Source: Pseudomonadota bacterium (GTDB lineage Bacteria > Desulfobacterota > Binatia > Binatales > Binataceae). Taken from it: a stretch of 64,000 nt of DNA. The notes beneath the pieces are model-generated. The model saw nothing but the letters and a program-made list of their open reading frames with translations. It was not told the DNA's origin and made no database searches. Numbering within the stretch: the stretch's first letter is position 1; each line of letters starts with the position of its first letter. Positions 33,462 through 44,664 of the stretch are shown here, in pieces. The stretch is from positions 60,926 through 124,925 of the forward strand of contig JAJPIF010000017.1 in NCBI GenBank assembly GCA_021324885.1, read 5' to 3'. The position numbers and the translations under genes are program-made.

Positions 33462-35354
33462 TTAGTCTCCGTGTTCCTTGATCGTATCTGACGCCTTGGC
33501 TAATGCCCCGGCGGGCAGGGGCTGGCTGGGCGGGTAAAGCTGGAAGTATTTGAGTAGCACGTCGCGCACGACCGGGGCCGCGGAACTGCCGCCATGGCCG
33601 CCATGTTCGATGACGCAGGCTATCGCGATGCGAGGATCATTGCCGGGCGCCCATGCGATGAACCATCCGTGATCGCGGTAGCGCCATGGCAGCGCATCTT
33701 CCTTGACCCGGGCGCCGGCGGCCTCTTTCACCACCTGGGCGGTTCCCGTCTTGCCGCAGACCTCGACGCCGGGAATCGCCGCCTTGCGTGCGGTTCCCAT
33801 CGGGCTGTTGACGACTCCGCAGGCGCCCTCCTGGAGTATCTCTTTCTGTTCGGGCGTCAACGGGATTCGCGCTTCGACTTCCGGCTCATAGGACTTGATG
33901 GTAGAGCCGTCGAGCGCCTCGATACGTTTGACGAAATGCGGTTTGTAGCGGATTCCGCCTTCGGCCACCTCGGCCGCCAACTGGGCCAGTTGCAGCGGCG
34001 TCGCGTTGACGTAGCCCTGTCCGATCGCGACTGAAAGGGTCTCGGCCGGATACCAGCGCTCATGGAAACGGCGTTCCTTCCACTCGGTTGATGGGATCGT
34101 GCCGGTTTTCTCGTGCCCCAACGGAATGCCGGAAGGGACGCCCAATCCCAGCCGATGCGCCCATTGAGCAATCCGGTCCACACCCAGGCGCTCGCCAACG
34201 TTGTAGAAATACACGTCGCACGATTCGATGATCGCGTTGACCAGGCCGATCGTCCCGTGACCCTGTTTGCGCCAGCAGCGGTATTCCCGATTTCCATACC
34301 AAAGCCCGCCCCCGCAATGGAACGAGGTTGACCTGGTCAGCAGATGGTCCTCCATGCCTGCGATCGTATCGACCAGCTTGAAGGTCGACCCCGGCGGATA
34401 GGTGCCCTGGATTACGCGATCCTCGAGCGGATGGGTCGGATTGTTCATCAACTGCCGCCATTGTGCGGCGGTAAGGCCGCTGGCGAATTCATTGGGGTCA
34501 AAGGACGGATGACTGACCATCGCCAGAATCTCGCCGGTGCGCGGATCGATCGCCACCAGCGCTCCGACCTGGTTACCTAGCGCTTCCTCCGCGGTTTCCT
34601 GCAAATCCAAATCGATGGTCAGGATGACGCTGGCGCCGGGTTTTTCCGGCGTTTCGTTAAGCACCCGCAGACGGCGTCCGACCGCGTCGACCTCGATTTC
34701 CTGGTCGCCGCTGACGCCGCGCAGGTAATCTTCCCATCCGCGCTCCAGGCCGAATTTCCCGATCTCGTCGCCCATGTGATAGCCCGGCAGCTTTCTGAGT
34801 TCGGTCTCGCTGACTTCGCCGACGTAGCCCAGCAGATGGGCCGCCAGCGGACCATAGATATAACGTCGGCGCGGCGTCACCTGGATGCTGACGCCGGGCA
34901 ACTCAAGTTGATGGGTTTCAATTCCGACCACCTGATCCCAGCTCAGCCGCTCCTTGACCGTCACCGGCTCGGAGGAAGGTAATCCATCGTCTTCCGCCTG
35001 AGAGATCTTATCCTCGATGTGGTCGTCGCCGATAAATTGCTCGAGCCTGCGGATGGTCGCAGCGCGATTGCGCAGATCTTCAGGCACGAGTACGGCGTCA
35101 TAGGAGGGGCGGGTATCGACCAGTACACGATGGCGGCGGTCGAAGATAAGGCCCCTTGATGCGGGAATGCGGCGGATACGGATCCGGTTGCGATCGGCCA
35201 AATCCGCCATCCGGTGGGTCTCGATGATCTGGAGGTAATAAAGGCGCAGCGCCACCGCGCCCAGCACCAGCATCATCAGGATCGATAACGCGGTCAGACG
35301 CGGCTCCAGCTTGGGGATCGGCTGTTTGTCAGGCCGGCGGCCCAGGATCGCCAC
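33462..35354 (-). CDS. mrdA: Penicillin-binding protein 2
   Basis: A monofunctional class B transpeptidase of 630 residues anchored by one N-terminal membrane helix (about 22-42). The pedestal/dimerisation domain contains RIRRIPASRGLIFDR and the transpeptidase domain carries STFK (PPGSTFKLVD), SCD in the SxN position, and KTGTAQ. It cross-links peptidoglycan for cell elongation with RodA under MreBCD control. The order in the operon is classical. There is a gap of about 150 bases to mreD upstream. Confidence 0.96.
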   Translation of the reverse strand: MAILGRRPDKQPIPKLEPRLTALSILMMLVLGAVALRLYYLQIIETHRMADLADRNRIRIRRIPASRGLIFDRRHRVLVDTRPSYDAVLVPEDLRNRAATIRRLEQFIGDDHIEDKISQAEDDGLPSSEPVTVKERLSWDQVVGIETHQLELPGVSIQVTPRRRYIYGPLAAHLLGYVGEVSETELRKLPGYHMGDEIGKFGLERGWEDYLRGVSGDQEIEVDAVGRRLRVLNETPEKPGASVILTIDLDLQETAEEALGNQVGALVAIDPRTGEILAMVSHPSFDPNEFASGLTAAQWRQLMNNPTHPLEDRVIQGTYPPGSTFKLVDTIAGMEDHLLTRSTSFHCGGGLWYGNREYRCWRKQGHGTIGLVNAIIESCDVYFYNVGERLGVDRIAQWAHRLGLGVPSGIPLGHEKTGTIPSTEWKERRFHERWYPAETLSVAIGQGYVNATPLQLAQLAAEVAEGGIRYKPHFVKRIEALDGSTIKSYEPEVEARIPLTPEQKEILQEGACGVVNSPMGTARKAAIPGVEVCGKTGTAQVVKEAAGARVKEDALPWRYRDHGWFIAWAPGNDPRIAIACVIEHGGHGGSSAAPVVRDVLLKYFQLYPPSQPLPAGALAKASDTIKEHGD

Positions 35355-35506
35355 GGCCTAAACTCCGGCGGCGAGCCGAAGGAGCCTTATGTTGGGGGTC
35401 GCCTCGCCGCTCGCAGATCCGGGGCGTCGGGGAGAATCGTACCTGCCGATCCCGCGGGGACCGGGTAAACGAAACTCTGGTCGTCCCTTTTTCATTTTTT
35501 CTCAGT

Positions 35507-36016
35507 CTATTCCGCCGCCACCCGCACAGGCAATCGTAGGGCGCGTTTGCCGACGTCGAGAATCATAAAAATCAGCGGCGCGACCGCCGCCGTGATCAAG
35601 GCCTGAATCAGGATCATGCGCCAGGCCGGAGCTTTCATCGTGGTCACGCTGGCGACGCCCGCGGTAATTGCCATCACGCCCAGCGTATTGAGCAAGTCGG
35701 CCAGCGCAACCGTCAGCGGCCCGATGATCTTTCCCGTCACCCATACGTGGCGCGACAGTTCATAGGACAGCAGGAAAATCAGGGTCATCATGAAAGCGTT
35801 GACGCCCAGATGCGTGCCCGACAAGGCATCGGTCGCGTAGCCCATCGCAAAAGCCAAAGCCGGCGCCAGCCCGTTATGCTGCTTGAGCCCCAGATCGACG
35901 GTCAGGATCAACACCAGATTGGGAAATAGAATCCCCGCCGGCAGCCAGAGTCTGACTTCCGTTTCCAGCCACAGCGCCACCAGCGTGGCCACTGCGAACA
36001 GCATCGCCTGACGCAC
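35507..36016 (-). CDS. mreD: Rod shape-determining protein MreD
   Basis: A 169-residue integral membrane protein with about five helices. It matches MreD in length, charge pattern (GYATDALSGTHLGVNAFMMTLIFLLSYELSRHVW) and position, one base after the mreC stop. It links MreC and the RodA/PBP2 complex to the inner membrane. Sequence conservation in this family is low, so synteny carries much of the weight. Confidence 0.93.
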   Translation of the reverse strand: MRQAMLFAVATLVALWLETEVRLWLPAGILFPNLVLILTVDLGLKQHNGLAPALAFAMGYATDALSGTHLGVNAFMMTLIFLLSYELSRHVWVTGKIIGPLTVALADLLNTLGVMAITAGVASVTTMKAPAWRMILIQALITAAVAPLIFMILDVGKRALRLPVRVAAE

Positions 36017-36017
36017 C

Positions 36018-36875
36018 TTAGCTCGTGCCGGAATCCGTAAGATGCGGTGGGGTTTGAGTAATGACCAGCACCTGTTCCAGCTTGCGCAGGTTGGCTGCGG
36101 GTTGGATCGAGACGTTCAGAAACAGCCCAGGTCCCTTGCGCTGGATGGCGGCGACCGATCCGATCAGCAGGCCGCGCGGAAAGACGCCGTCCAATCCCGA
36201 GGTGACCACCGCGTCGCCGACTTTGATGTCATCGGTACGCTCGATGTATTTCATGATCACACCGTCGTCGGCGACGCCCGCGACGATGCCGCGCGCGCGC
36301 GAGCGCTGAACGAACGCATCGACCGCGCAATTGTGATCGTTGAGCAGCATGACTCGCGAAGCGCTATGACTGGTGGCAATCAGCTTGCCCACCACCCCGC
36401 CGATCGCAATCACTCCCATTCCGGGTTGCAGCCCGCTGCCGTCGCCCTGGTTAAGAATCAGCGTGCGCGCCATCCCGGTCGCATCCGAGCCGATTACGTC
36501 AGCGGCGACAACCCTGAGATCGAGGGCCTCCTTGAGGTCGAGCAGTTCAGCCAACCGACGGTTCTCCAGCTCCAGTTCCACCATGGTGGCCTGGCGCTGA
36601 TTGAGTTGGGCGATTTGCTCCTTGAGGTGGACGTTTTCACGCGCCGCCTTGGTCAGCACGAAGTAGTCATGGAAGAGGTCGGCCGCGCTGCTGGCCATCC
36701 GCGAGCTGGCGGCCTGAAAGGGGCGCATAATTTCGGCAACGACGCCCTCGGGACGTCCCAGCGCGTCGCTCTGTTTGACTCCGCTGGAAATCATATGGGC
36801 GGCCACCAGCAGCAAAACGCCGCCCGCGAGGGCCACCCGGTTGCGCCACAGGAAAGTATCTTTCGGGTCTTGCAT
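36018..36875 (-). CDS. mreC: Cell shape-determining protein MreC
   Basis: Bitopic periplasmic scaffold of about 285 residues. A membrane helix (VALAGGVLLLVAAHM) is followed by a coiled coil (LKEQIAQLNQRQATMVELELENRRLAELL) and a beta-barrel region with VIGSDATGMARTLILNQGDGSGLQPGMGVI and LINDHNC-type segments. It activates PBP2/RodA. ATG 36875 is preferred; the frame extends to a TTG at 36953, just after mreB, but those 26 residues look non-native. It is part of the elongasome operon. Confidence 0.93.
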   Translation of the reverse strand: MQDPKDTFLWRNRVALAGGVLLLVAAHMISSGVKQSDALGRPEGVVAEIMRPFQAASSRMASSAADLFHDYFVLTKAARENVHLKEQIAQLNQRQATMVELELENRRLAELLDLKEALDLRVVAADVIGSDATGMARTLILNQGDGSGLQPGMGVIAIGGVVGKLIATSHSASRVMLLNDHNCAVDAFVQRSRARGIVAGVADDGVIMKYIERTDDIKVGDAVVTSGLDGVFPRGLLIGSVAAIQRKGPGLFLNVSIQPAANLRKLEQVLVITQTPPHLTDSGTS

Positions 36876-36956
36876 CACCGCCGCGGTTTGCCGCCGCCGC
36901 ACCCCATTTTTACGGGTTTGGTGTGCTTTCGTTAAGCCTGCGCCGTCGGGCAAACC

Positions 36957-38338
<1,382 letters not shown>

Positions 38339-40261
38339 ATGCTCAACGCGATGCGTAAACACGCCTACTCGTGGGGAATCCGGATTGTCCTGGGCCTCAT
38401 AACGGTGGTGTTTATTTTTTGGGGAATCGGTGCCGGTTTCTTCGCCCAGGTCAAGCCGGTCGCCACGGTCGACGGTCAAAAGATTCTCGCCGACGATGTT
38501 CAGCGCCAGGCCGACCTGATGCGGCGTAGCTTCCAGAACATGTACGGACCGCAGGCGGCCGAACTGCTCAGACATATCAACCTTCAGGAGCAGGCGCTGG
38601 ACCAGATAATCGATGATCGTTTGGGACAGCGTGAGGCGCGTCATTTGGGACTGCGCGTCAGCGATAGCGACCTGCGCGACGCAATCGCGGCCGAGCCGGC
38701 CTTCCAGGTAGGTGGCCGCTTTGACGTCCAAGCCTACGAGGCGGTGCTGGCTGACAATGAAATGACGCCGGCCCAATACGAGGAGCTCAGGCGCAACGAA
38801 TTGACGATGAAGCTGCTGCGCGACCTGGTTTCCCAAACCGTCATGGTCAGCGACTCTCAGGCCCGTCAGGCTTACGACCAGCGCAACGAACGGATCGCGG
38901 TCGGCTACATCGAAATCTCCTCCGCCGATTTCGCCGGTTCGATCCATCCCACCCAGCAGCAGATCGAGGCTTTCTATAAAGACAACGCCGACATGTTCCG
39001 CGAGCCCGAACGCGTCAAGGTCGATTACATCTTTTATGACCCGCTTCTACTGGGCGACAAAGTCCAGCCGACGCCGAAGCAAATCGCGGAATTCTACCAG
39101 AGCAATCTCAAGACCTTGTTTGCCTATCCTGAGCGGGTCCGCGCGCGTCATATCCTGATCGCGGTGACGCCGGATGCTTCCGCAAAGGCCCGTGAGGAGG
39201 CCAAAGCCAAGGCCGGAAAGATTCTGGACCAGCTTAAAAAAGGCGCGGATTTCGCCAGGCTGGCCGCGCAGTATTCCGATGATCCCGGAACTCGCGACCA
39301 CGGCGGCGACCTCGGCTTCTTCCAGCGCGGCCAGATGATCAAGCCGTTCGAGGATGCGGCCTTCAGCCTGAAACCGGGCCAGTTAAGCGCGGTGATTCAG
39401 ACCCGGTTCGGCTACCACATCATCCAGGTCGAGCAAATCGAACCTGCTCATACCGATACGCTGGCCCAGGCCACGCCCCGCATTGTTCAAATCCTCAAGG
39501 AACGCGCCGGGAAAGCCATGGCCATCGAGAATCAGCGTGAGGACCTGGCGGCGGCGCTGAACGGCGCCAGGCTCAAGGATCTGGCTGCCAAGCGAGGGCT
39601 GGATCTGGTCAGCACGCCTATGTTTTCGGCCACCGAGCCGATTCCCAAGATTGGCCACAATGCCGATTTCACCAATACCGCCTTCAAACTGGGCAAAGGC
39701 GAGGTCGGCGCGGTCACCGGCAAGAATAGCGGTCTTTTCCTGATTCAGCTGGTCGCCCGTGACCCGTCCCACATCCCCCCGCTGAGCCTGATCAGCGATC
39801 AGGTGCGGGACGAGTTGGTCAAGCGTGAGGCGGAAAAGCAGGCGCGGGATCGAGCCGATCTCCTGATGAAGCAAATCAAGAATCCGGCCGATTTTAATAA
39901 AGTCGCCGAAATCAACCATTTAACTATCCATAAAACCGACCCGTTCGACCGTTCGACCAATACCGTGCCGACCATCGGCGATTTCCCGGAAGTGACTCAG
40001 GCGGCTGGCTCGGTCGCGCCGGTGCCGGGTGTTATTCCCCGCGTGATGGTGCAAAGCGGCAACTATTACATCGTCGAGGTGCTCAGCCGCCAGCCACCCA
40101 GCGAGGAGGAGTGGACCAAGGCTGCGGCCGGTTTCAAGGCCGAACTGCTGCAAACAATGCGCGCTCAGGCGTGGGACAATTTCATGGCCGGCTTGAAACG
40201 TCGCGCCTCGATTACAATCTACCCCGACGCCCTGGGCAATATTACCCCATCATCGATGTGA
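38339..40261 (+). CDS. SurA-N/parvulin periplasmic foldase, PpiD-like
   Basis: A 640-residue membrane-anchored chaperone. A single N-terminal helix (IRIVLGLITVVFIFWGIGAGFF) leads into a SurA_N-like helical domain (GQKILADDVQRQADLMRR...LDQIIDDRLGQREARHLGL). A parvulin domain follows at about 240-335 (RARHILIAVTPDAS, then DLGFFQRGQMIKPFEDAAFSLKPGQ), and a second PPIase-like region extends to the C-terminus. PpiD helps outer-membrane and secreted proteins leave the Sec translocon. ATG 38339 follows GGAAAG; the track start 38300 is less likely. Confidence 0.93.
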   Translation: MLNAMRKHAYSWGIRIVLGLITVVFIFWGIGAGFFAQVKPVATVDGQKILADDVQRQADLMRRSFQNMYGPQAAELLRHINLQEQALDQIIDDRLGQREARHLGLRVSDSDLRDAIAAEPAFQVGGRFDVQAYEAVLADNEMTPAQYEELRRNELTMKLLRDLVSQTVMVSDSQARQAYDQRNERIAVGYIEISSADFAGSIHPTQQQIEAFYKDNADMFREPERVKVDYIFYDPLLLGDKVQPTPKQIAEFYQSNLKTLFAYPERVRARHILIAVTPDASAKAREEAKAKAGKILDQLKKGADFARLAAQYSDDPGTRDHGGDLGFFQRGQMIKPFEDAAFSLKPGQLSAVIQTRFGYHIIQVEQIEPAHTDTLAQATPRIVQILKERAGKAMAIENQREDLAAALNGARLKDLAAKRGLDLVSTPMFSATEPIPKIGHNADFTNTAFKLGKGEVGAVTGKNSGLFLIQLVARDPSHIPPLSLISDQVRDELVKREAEKQARDRADLLMKQIKNPADFNKVAEINHLTIHKTDPFDRSTNTVPTIGDFPEVTQAAGSVAPVPGVIPRVMVQSGNYYIVEVLSRQPPSEEEWTKAAAGFKAELLQTMRAQAWDNFMAGLKRRASITIYPDALGNITPSSM

Positions 40262-40276
40262 GGAATCCATCGCGCG

Positions 40277-41113
40277 ATGAATTCGGACAGCGAACCTCCA
40301 TTACCAATCACCAACCTAATCGACACTCGGGAGTTCTTCCTTCCCGGCTCCGGCGTAAGCGCGCTGCTGGTGCACGGATTGACCGGCACGCCCTATGAGA
40401 TGCGCTACCTCGGCGAGCAGTTATCAGCCGCGGGGGTGAGGGTATTTGCCGTGCGTCTGGCCGGGCATGGGGGCACGCCTGAGGAACTGGGCGCCACCAG
40501 CCACGATCACTGGTACGAGAGCGTCGTGGACGGATGCGAGCGGCTGCGCGCGTATGGCGACCCGATCGTGGTGATAGGGCTATCGGCCGGCGGCGTGCTG
40601 GCCGCGCGTCTGGCGCTGGATCAGGGCGAGGCGCTGAGCGGTGTGGTGATGCTGGCGCCGGCGTTTTATCTGCCGTGGCGGGAGCGGATGGGGCTGGCTG
40701 CAGTCAAGCGGCTGGGGCCGCTGGCCGCCATGATCTATCTGCGCGCGTCGGCGGGCGCCGATATCCATGACGCCGCCGCCCGCCAGATCCATCCCAGCGC
40801 CCGCCTGATGCCGCTGAGCGCCGCCATCAGCCTGTGCGAGATGTCGGCGATGGTGCGTGCCCGGCTGGCCCGTCTGACCCAGCCGGCGATGCTGATCCAT
40901 AGCCGCGAGGACCATACCTGTCCGTTCGGCAGGAATGTGGAATTCGTGATGTCTAACATCGGCAGCGTCAGGAAAAAACTGATCACTCTGGAGCAGAGCT
41001 ATCACGTAATTACGGTGGACACGGAAAAGGAGAAGGTGGCCAGCGAAGTGCTTGCCTTCATCCGCGAAGTGTCCGGCGCCCAGGTGCAGGAACCCGCCCG
41101 CGCTCTGGGCTGA
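40277..41113 (+). CDS. Alpha/beta hydrolase, carboxylesterase-like
   Basis: A 278-residue cytoplasmic alpha/beta hydrolase. It has the oxyanion HGLTGTPYEMRYL, the nucleophile elbow GLSAGG, an Asp in SREDHTCPF and His in SYHVITVDTEKEKV, similar to thermostable carboxylesterases of the Est30 group and monoacylglycerol lipase-like proteins. It starts 16 bases after ppiD and probably shares its transcript. Natural substrate unknown. A strong hairpin follows. Confidence 0.92.
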   Translation: MNSDSEPPLPITNLIDTREFFLPGSGVSALLVHGLTGTPYEMRYLGEQLSAAGVRVFAVRLAGHGGTPEELGATSHDHWYESVVDGCERLRAYGDPIVVIGLSAGGVLAARLALDQGEALSGVVMLAPAFYLPWRERMGLAAVKRLGPLAAMIYLRASAGADIHDAAARQIHPSARLMPLSAAISLCEMSAMVRARLARLTQPAMLIHSREDHTCPFGRNVEFVMSNIGSVRKKLITLEQSYHVITVDTEKEKVASEVLAFIREVSGAQVQEPARALG

Positions 41114-41117
41114 TGCC

Positions 41118-41147
41118 AAAAAACGCCCCCTGATTTCTCAGGGGGCG
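41118..41147 (-). terminator. Intrinsic terminator, perfect 10-bp stem
   Basis: CGCCCCCTGA (41124-41133) and TCAGGGGGCG (41138-41147) enclose TTTC. On the minus strand the stem is followed by six U residues (A run 41118-41123), a textbook intrinsic terminator for the amidohydrolase ending at 41182. It also lies just after the plus-strand esterase stop at 41113 and may work in both directions. Confidence 0.85.
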
Positions 41148-41181
41148 GATTGTTCAAGCCCTCATCGGAAACCGCGGGACT

Positions 41182-42288
41182 TCAGATCCTGTACACCCTG
41201 GCGGCGGTGTCGCGAACTATTTTTCGCAACTGGTCGGGGGGCAGCGAGCCCAGACGCTTGTCCACGATCTCGCGCGAGCGCGGGAAGGTGGCCGCCGTAT
41301 GCGGGTAGTCCGAAGACCACATTATGTTTTCAGCCGGGTAGCGGTCGAGCAGGTTGACGAAGACCGGATCGGCGATGAAAGTGGCATAGACCTGACGCTT
41401 GACGTAGTCGCTGGCCCGCATTGGCAGCTTCATCCCACCCAGCGCCCCCATCCGGTTCTGCACGGTATCGAGCCGGTACATGAAATAAGCCATCCAGCCA
41501 ACGTCGTTCTCGGCCGAAACAATCTTAAGGCGCGGGAATTTTTCGAACACCCCGCCGTAAACCATCACCGACAGCGTCCGTTCGATCCCATGATGCATGT
41601 TGGCCAGCCGCAGCATCATGTCGTTCCTGCCGGGAGCGGCGATGCCGCCGCCGCGATTGGTCAGGATATGGAGCGACAGCGGCATTTCGAGGTCCTGGGC
41701 GGCGGCCCAGAACGGATCGTATTCAGGCGAGCTGTAGGGATGATCATCGGGGGGCTCCGCCCAGATCATTGCGCCGCGGATTCCTTTTTTGGCGATGCGC
41801 TGGAGCTCCGCGACCGCCGCCGCAATATCCTCCAGCGTGATCAAGCCCAGCGGGATGAGGCGTTTGGGGTTGTAGCTGCAGTACTCCGCCGCCCAGTCAT
41901 TGAACGCGCTGAAGCAGGCGGCGCGCAACTCGGCGTCGTCCAGTCCGAACAGCGGCATCCCCATCGAGGTGTAGATGACTTCGGCCTCCACCCCGTCGCG
42001 GTCGAGATCTTTCAGCCGATAGGCGGGATCGAATACGCTGGGCGGCGCCTGCTCGTAGCTGCGTTTGTTATGCTCGGGCAGTTCGGCCGAGGGCACGCCC
42101 GCGCCAAAAAATGCCGCCACCGGCATCGGATCGATGTTGCCGCAGACGAAGAATTCGCCTTCCTTGCCGCCCAGACCCTTGACCGTGTGGGGCGCGCGGT
42201 CGCGAAACCTGCGGTCGATCCGTTCGGCCCACATCGAGGGCGGCTCGACGAAATGGGAATCCGCGGAAATCAGTAAATAGTCCGGCAT
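41182..42288 (-). CDS. Amidohydrolase-2 family protein (tandem copy A)
   Basis: A 368-residue TIM-barrel amidohydrolase with SADSHFVEP at the metal strand, GVEAEVIYTSMGMPLFGLDDAELRAACFSAFNDW, metal His in LSLHILTNRGGG, KIVSAENDVGWMAYFMYRLD and WSSDYPHTAATFPRSR. It is closely similar along its whole length to the next gene upstream and lies 33 bases downstream of it, a clear tandem duplication. The pair presumably acts on related aromatic or cyclic carboxylates or amides. It ends in a strong terminator. Confidence 0.93.
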   Translation of the reverse strand: MPDYLLISADSHFVEPPSMWAERIDRRFRDRAPHTVKGLGGKEGEFFVCGNIDPMPVAAFFGAGVPSAELPEHNKRSYEQAPPSVFDPAYRLKDLDRDGVEAEVIYTSMGMPLFGLDDAELRAACFSAFNDWAAEYCSYNPKRLIPLGLITLEDIAAAVAELQRIAKKGIRGAMIWAEPPDDHPYSSPEYDPFWAAAQDLEMPLSLHILTNRGGGIAAPGRNDMMLRLANMHHGIERTLSVMVYGGVFEKFPRLKIVSAENDVGWMAYFMYRLDTVQNRMGALGGMKLPMRASDYVKRQVYATFIADPVFVNLLDRYPAENIMWSSDYPHTAATFPRSREIVDKRLGSLPPDQLRKIVRDTAARVYRI

Positions 42289-42321
42289 CTTGCTTCTCCT
42301 CCGCTTGCGCTGGGCCGACCT

Positions 42322-43431
42322 TTATTCCAACCCATAGAGTTGGGCGGCGGTGTCGCGGACGATCTTGCGCAACTGATCGGGCGGCACCGTGCCCAGGCGC
42401 TTTTCGATGATCTCGCGTGAGCGCGGGAACGTCGCCGCGGTGTGTGGATAATCCGAGGACCACATGATGTTGTCCGCCGGATAGCGATGCAGGGAGTCGA
42501 CAAACACCGGGTCCGAAATGAACGTGGCGTAAACCTGGCGCCTGATATATTCGCTGGCCCGCAACGGCAGTTTCATCCCGCCCAACGCGCCCAGCCGGTT
42601 CTGCACCGTATCGAGCCGGTACATGAAATACGCCATCCATCCGGCGTCGTTTTCGGCGGAGACGATCTTCAGCCGGGGGAATTTTTCCAACACCCCGCCA
42701 TAGATCAAGGTTGTGAGCGTGCGCTCGACCGCATGATGCATATTGGCCAGCCGCAGCAGCATGTCTCTGCGCGAGGGCGCCACGTTGCCGCCGCCGCGGT
42801 TGGTCAACACGTGCAGCGAAAGCGGCATCTCGAGGTCCTGGGCGGCGGCCCAGAACGGTTCGTATTCGGGATCGCTGTAAGGATGGTCGGGAGCCGGCTC
42901 CGCCCAGATCATCGCGCCGCGTATTCCTTTTTTGGCCACCCGGTTCAGCTCCGCGACCGCCGCTGGAATGTCCTCCAGGGTGATCAGACCCAGCGGTACC
43001 AGCCGCTTGAAGTCATAGCTGCAATATTCGGCGGCCCAGTCATTGAAGGCGGCGAAGCACGCAGCGCGCAACTCGGCGTCCTCGAGTTGAAACAGCGGCA
43101 TCCCCATCGAGGTGTAAATGACCTCGGCCGCGACGCCGTCACGGTCCTGATCCTTGAGCCGATAAGCCGGATCCCAGACGCTTTGCGGGGCCGCCTCGAA
43201 GCCTTTTTTGTTGAAGGCGGGCAATTCATGCGACGGCACACCGGCGCCGAAGAACCCCGCCACCGGCATCGGGGCGATATCACCGCAGACGAAGAACTCA
43301 CCCTCTTTGCCGTTGAGATTGCGCACCGTGTGCGGAGCGCGGTCGCGGAATTTCTTGTCCATCCGCTCCGCCCACATATTGGGTGGCTCCACGAAATGGG
43401 AATCCCCGGAAATAACCAGATAATCGAGCAT
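42322..43431 (-). CDS. Amidohydrolase-2 family protein (tandem copy B)
   Basis: A 369-residue paralogue of the downstream gene, with SGDSHFVEP, MPLSLHVLTNRGGG, KIVSAENDAGWMAYFMYRLD and WSSDYPHTAATFPRSREI. ATG 43431 has AAAGGAG at ideal distance, whereas the track start at 43647 adds unrelated residues that cross the divergent SDR start. A substrate difference from copy A is suggested by changes in the ~50-90 segment (GDIAPMPVAGFFG, AFNKKGFEAAPQ) while the metal-site motifs are kept. Confidence 0.93.
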   Translation of the reverse strand: MLDYLVISGDSHFVEPPNMWAERMDKKFRDRAPHTVRNLNGKEGEFFVCGDIAPMPVAGFFGAGVPSHELPAFNKKGFEAAPQSVWDPAYRLKDQDRDGVAAEVIYTSMGMPLFQLEDAELRAACFAAFNDWAAEYCSYDFKRLVPLGLITLEDIPAAVAELNRVAKKGIRGAMIWAEPAPDHPYSDPEYEPFWAAAQDLEMPLSLHVLTNRGGGNVAPSRRDMLLRLANMHHAVERTLTTLIYGGVLEKFPRLKIVSAENDAGWMAYFMYRLDTVQNRLGALGGMKLPLRASEYIRRQVYATFISDPVFVDSLHRYPADNIMWSSDYPHTAATFPRSREIIEKRLGTVPPDQLRKIVRDTAAQLYGLE

Positions 43432-43664
43432 GGTAGCGTCTCCTTTCAACGTCCGCGCCGGATTGGGTCGCGGCATCATCCGCCCCGGCGCGCCGCTTGC
43501 CGCCACCATCGCCGGGGACAAGGATTTTTGAACATTTGTTCGGCTCAAGCCATCGCTTACCATAGATTTGCCATGGATTAAAGCGGTTTTGGCGGGCCGC
43601 CGGGCGGTGGCGCCCAGCCGCCCCGATTGCTGGAATAAACAGGCCAAGGCGGAGGTGAAAGATT

Positions 43665-44435
43665 ATGGCATCAGGTATGACCCGTCTGGTTGGCAAGGTC
43701 GCGATCGTCACTGGCGCCGCCCAGGGAATTGGGCGCGCAATTGCGATGCGCCTGGCGCAGGAAGGCGCCCAGGTCGCGATCGCCGATATCAATGATTCGG
43801 GCGCCATTGAGACGGCGCACGAAATCAGCAGCACCGGCGCCCGGGCGCTCGGCCTCAAACTTGACGTCACCAGCCTGGATCAGGCCTTGGCGGCGATCGA
43901 GAAGGTTGAGCGGGAGCTGGGTCCGATCGATATCCTGGTCAATAACGCCGGATGGGACAAAGTCGAACCGTTCGTGGAGAACACGCCGGAAACCTGGGAG
44001 CGCGTGATCGCGATCAACTTCCGCGGGCCGCTCAACCTCTGCAAAGCGGTGATTCCGGGGATGCAGGCGCGCGGGCGCGGCAAAATCGTCACGATCTCCT
44101 CCGATGCCGGACGCGTCGGATCCACCGGTGAGGCGGTGTACGCTGGATGCAAAGCCGGGCTGATCGGCTTTTCCAAGACGCTGGCCCGCGAACTGGCCCG
44201 CTACAATATTAACGTCAACGTCGTCTGCCCCGGTCCGACCGACACCGCTCTGCTGCGCAGCGCGATGGCGCAGCGGCCGGGCGTGCTGGCGGCGATGGCC
44301 AAAGCGATCCCGATGCGCCGGCTCGGCCAGCCCGAGGATCTGGCGGGCGCGGTCGCCTTCTTCGCTTCCTCGGACTCCGATTACGCCACCGGACAGGTGC
44401 TGAGCATCAGCGGCGGTCTGACGATGGCGGGTTGA
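43665..44435 (+). CDS. BadH-like SDR (2-hydroxycyclohexanecarboxyl-CoA dehydrogenase-like)
   Basis: A 256-residue SDR. Beyond the generic TGAAQGIGRAIA, VNNAGWDKVEPF and catalytic YAGCK, its C-terminal half reads NVNVVCPGPTDTALL and AIPMRRLGQPEDLAGAVAFF, then GQVLSISGGLTM. This combination closely resembles BadH, which oxidises 2-hydroxycyclohexane-1-carboxyl-CoA to the ketone in anaerobic cyclohexanecarboxylate and benzoate breakdown, and related acyl-CoA dehydrogenases. No other bad genes are present, so the specific substrate is inference. It is divergent from the amidohydrolase pair. Confidence 0.9.
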   Translation: MASGMTRLVGKVAIVTGAAQGIGRAIAMRLAQEGAQVAIADINDSGAIETAHEISSTGARALGLKLDVTSLDQALAAIEKVERELGPIDILVNNAGWDKVEPFVENTPETWERVIAINFRGPLNLCKAVIPGMQARGRGKIVTISSDAGRVGSTGEAVYAGCKAGLIGFSKTLARELARYNINVNVVCPGPTDTALLRSAMAQRPGVLAAMAKAIPMRRLGQPEDLAGAVAFFASSDSDYATGQVLSISGGLTMAG

Positions 44436-44664
44436 ACCGGCTAATTCGGCAGCACCATGATTTGTCCTGACATCTCGGGCTGATGCTGCATGCTTTTGAA
44501 ATTATGTTGCTTGATAGTAGGCTACTGACGACACTCATTGCGTAAAAGTTCAAATCAGCGCAAAGACACAGAAATGCAGATGAAAATGGGGACTTTAATT
44601 CCAGCTCGGGCCTCTGGGCCGCTCTCCGCCGTTGATTTTGGCGCGCAATTTTCGGAGTGCAGAC

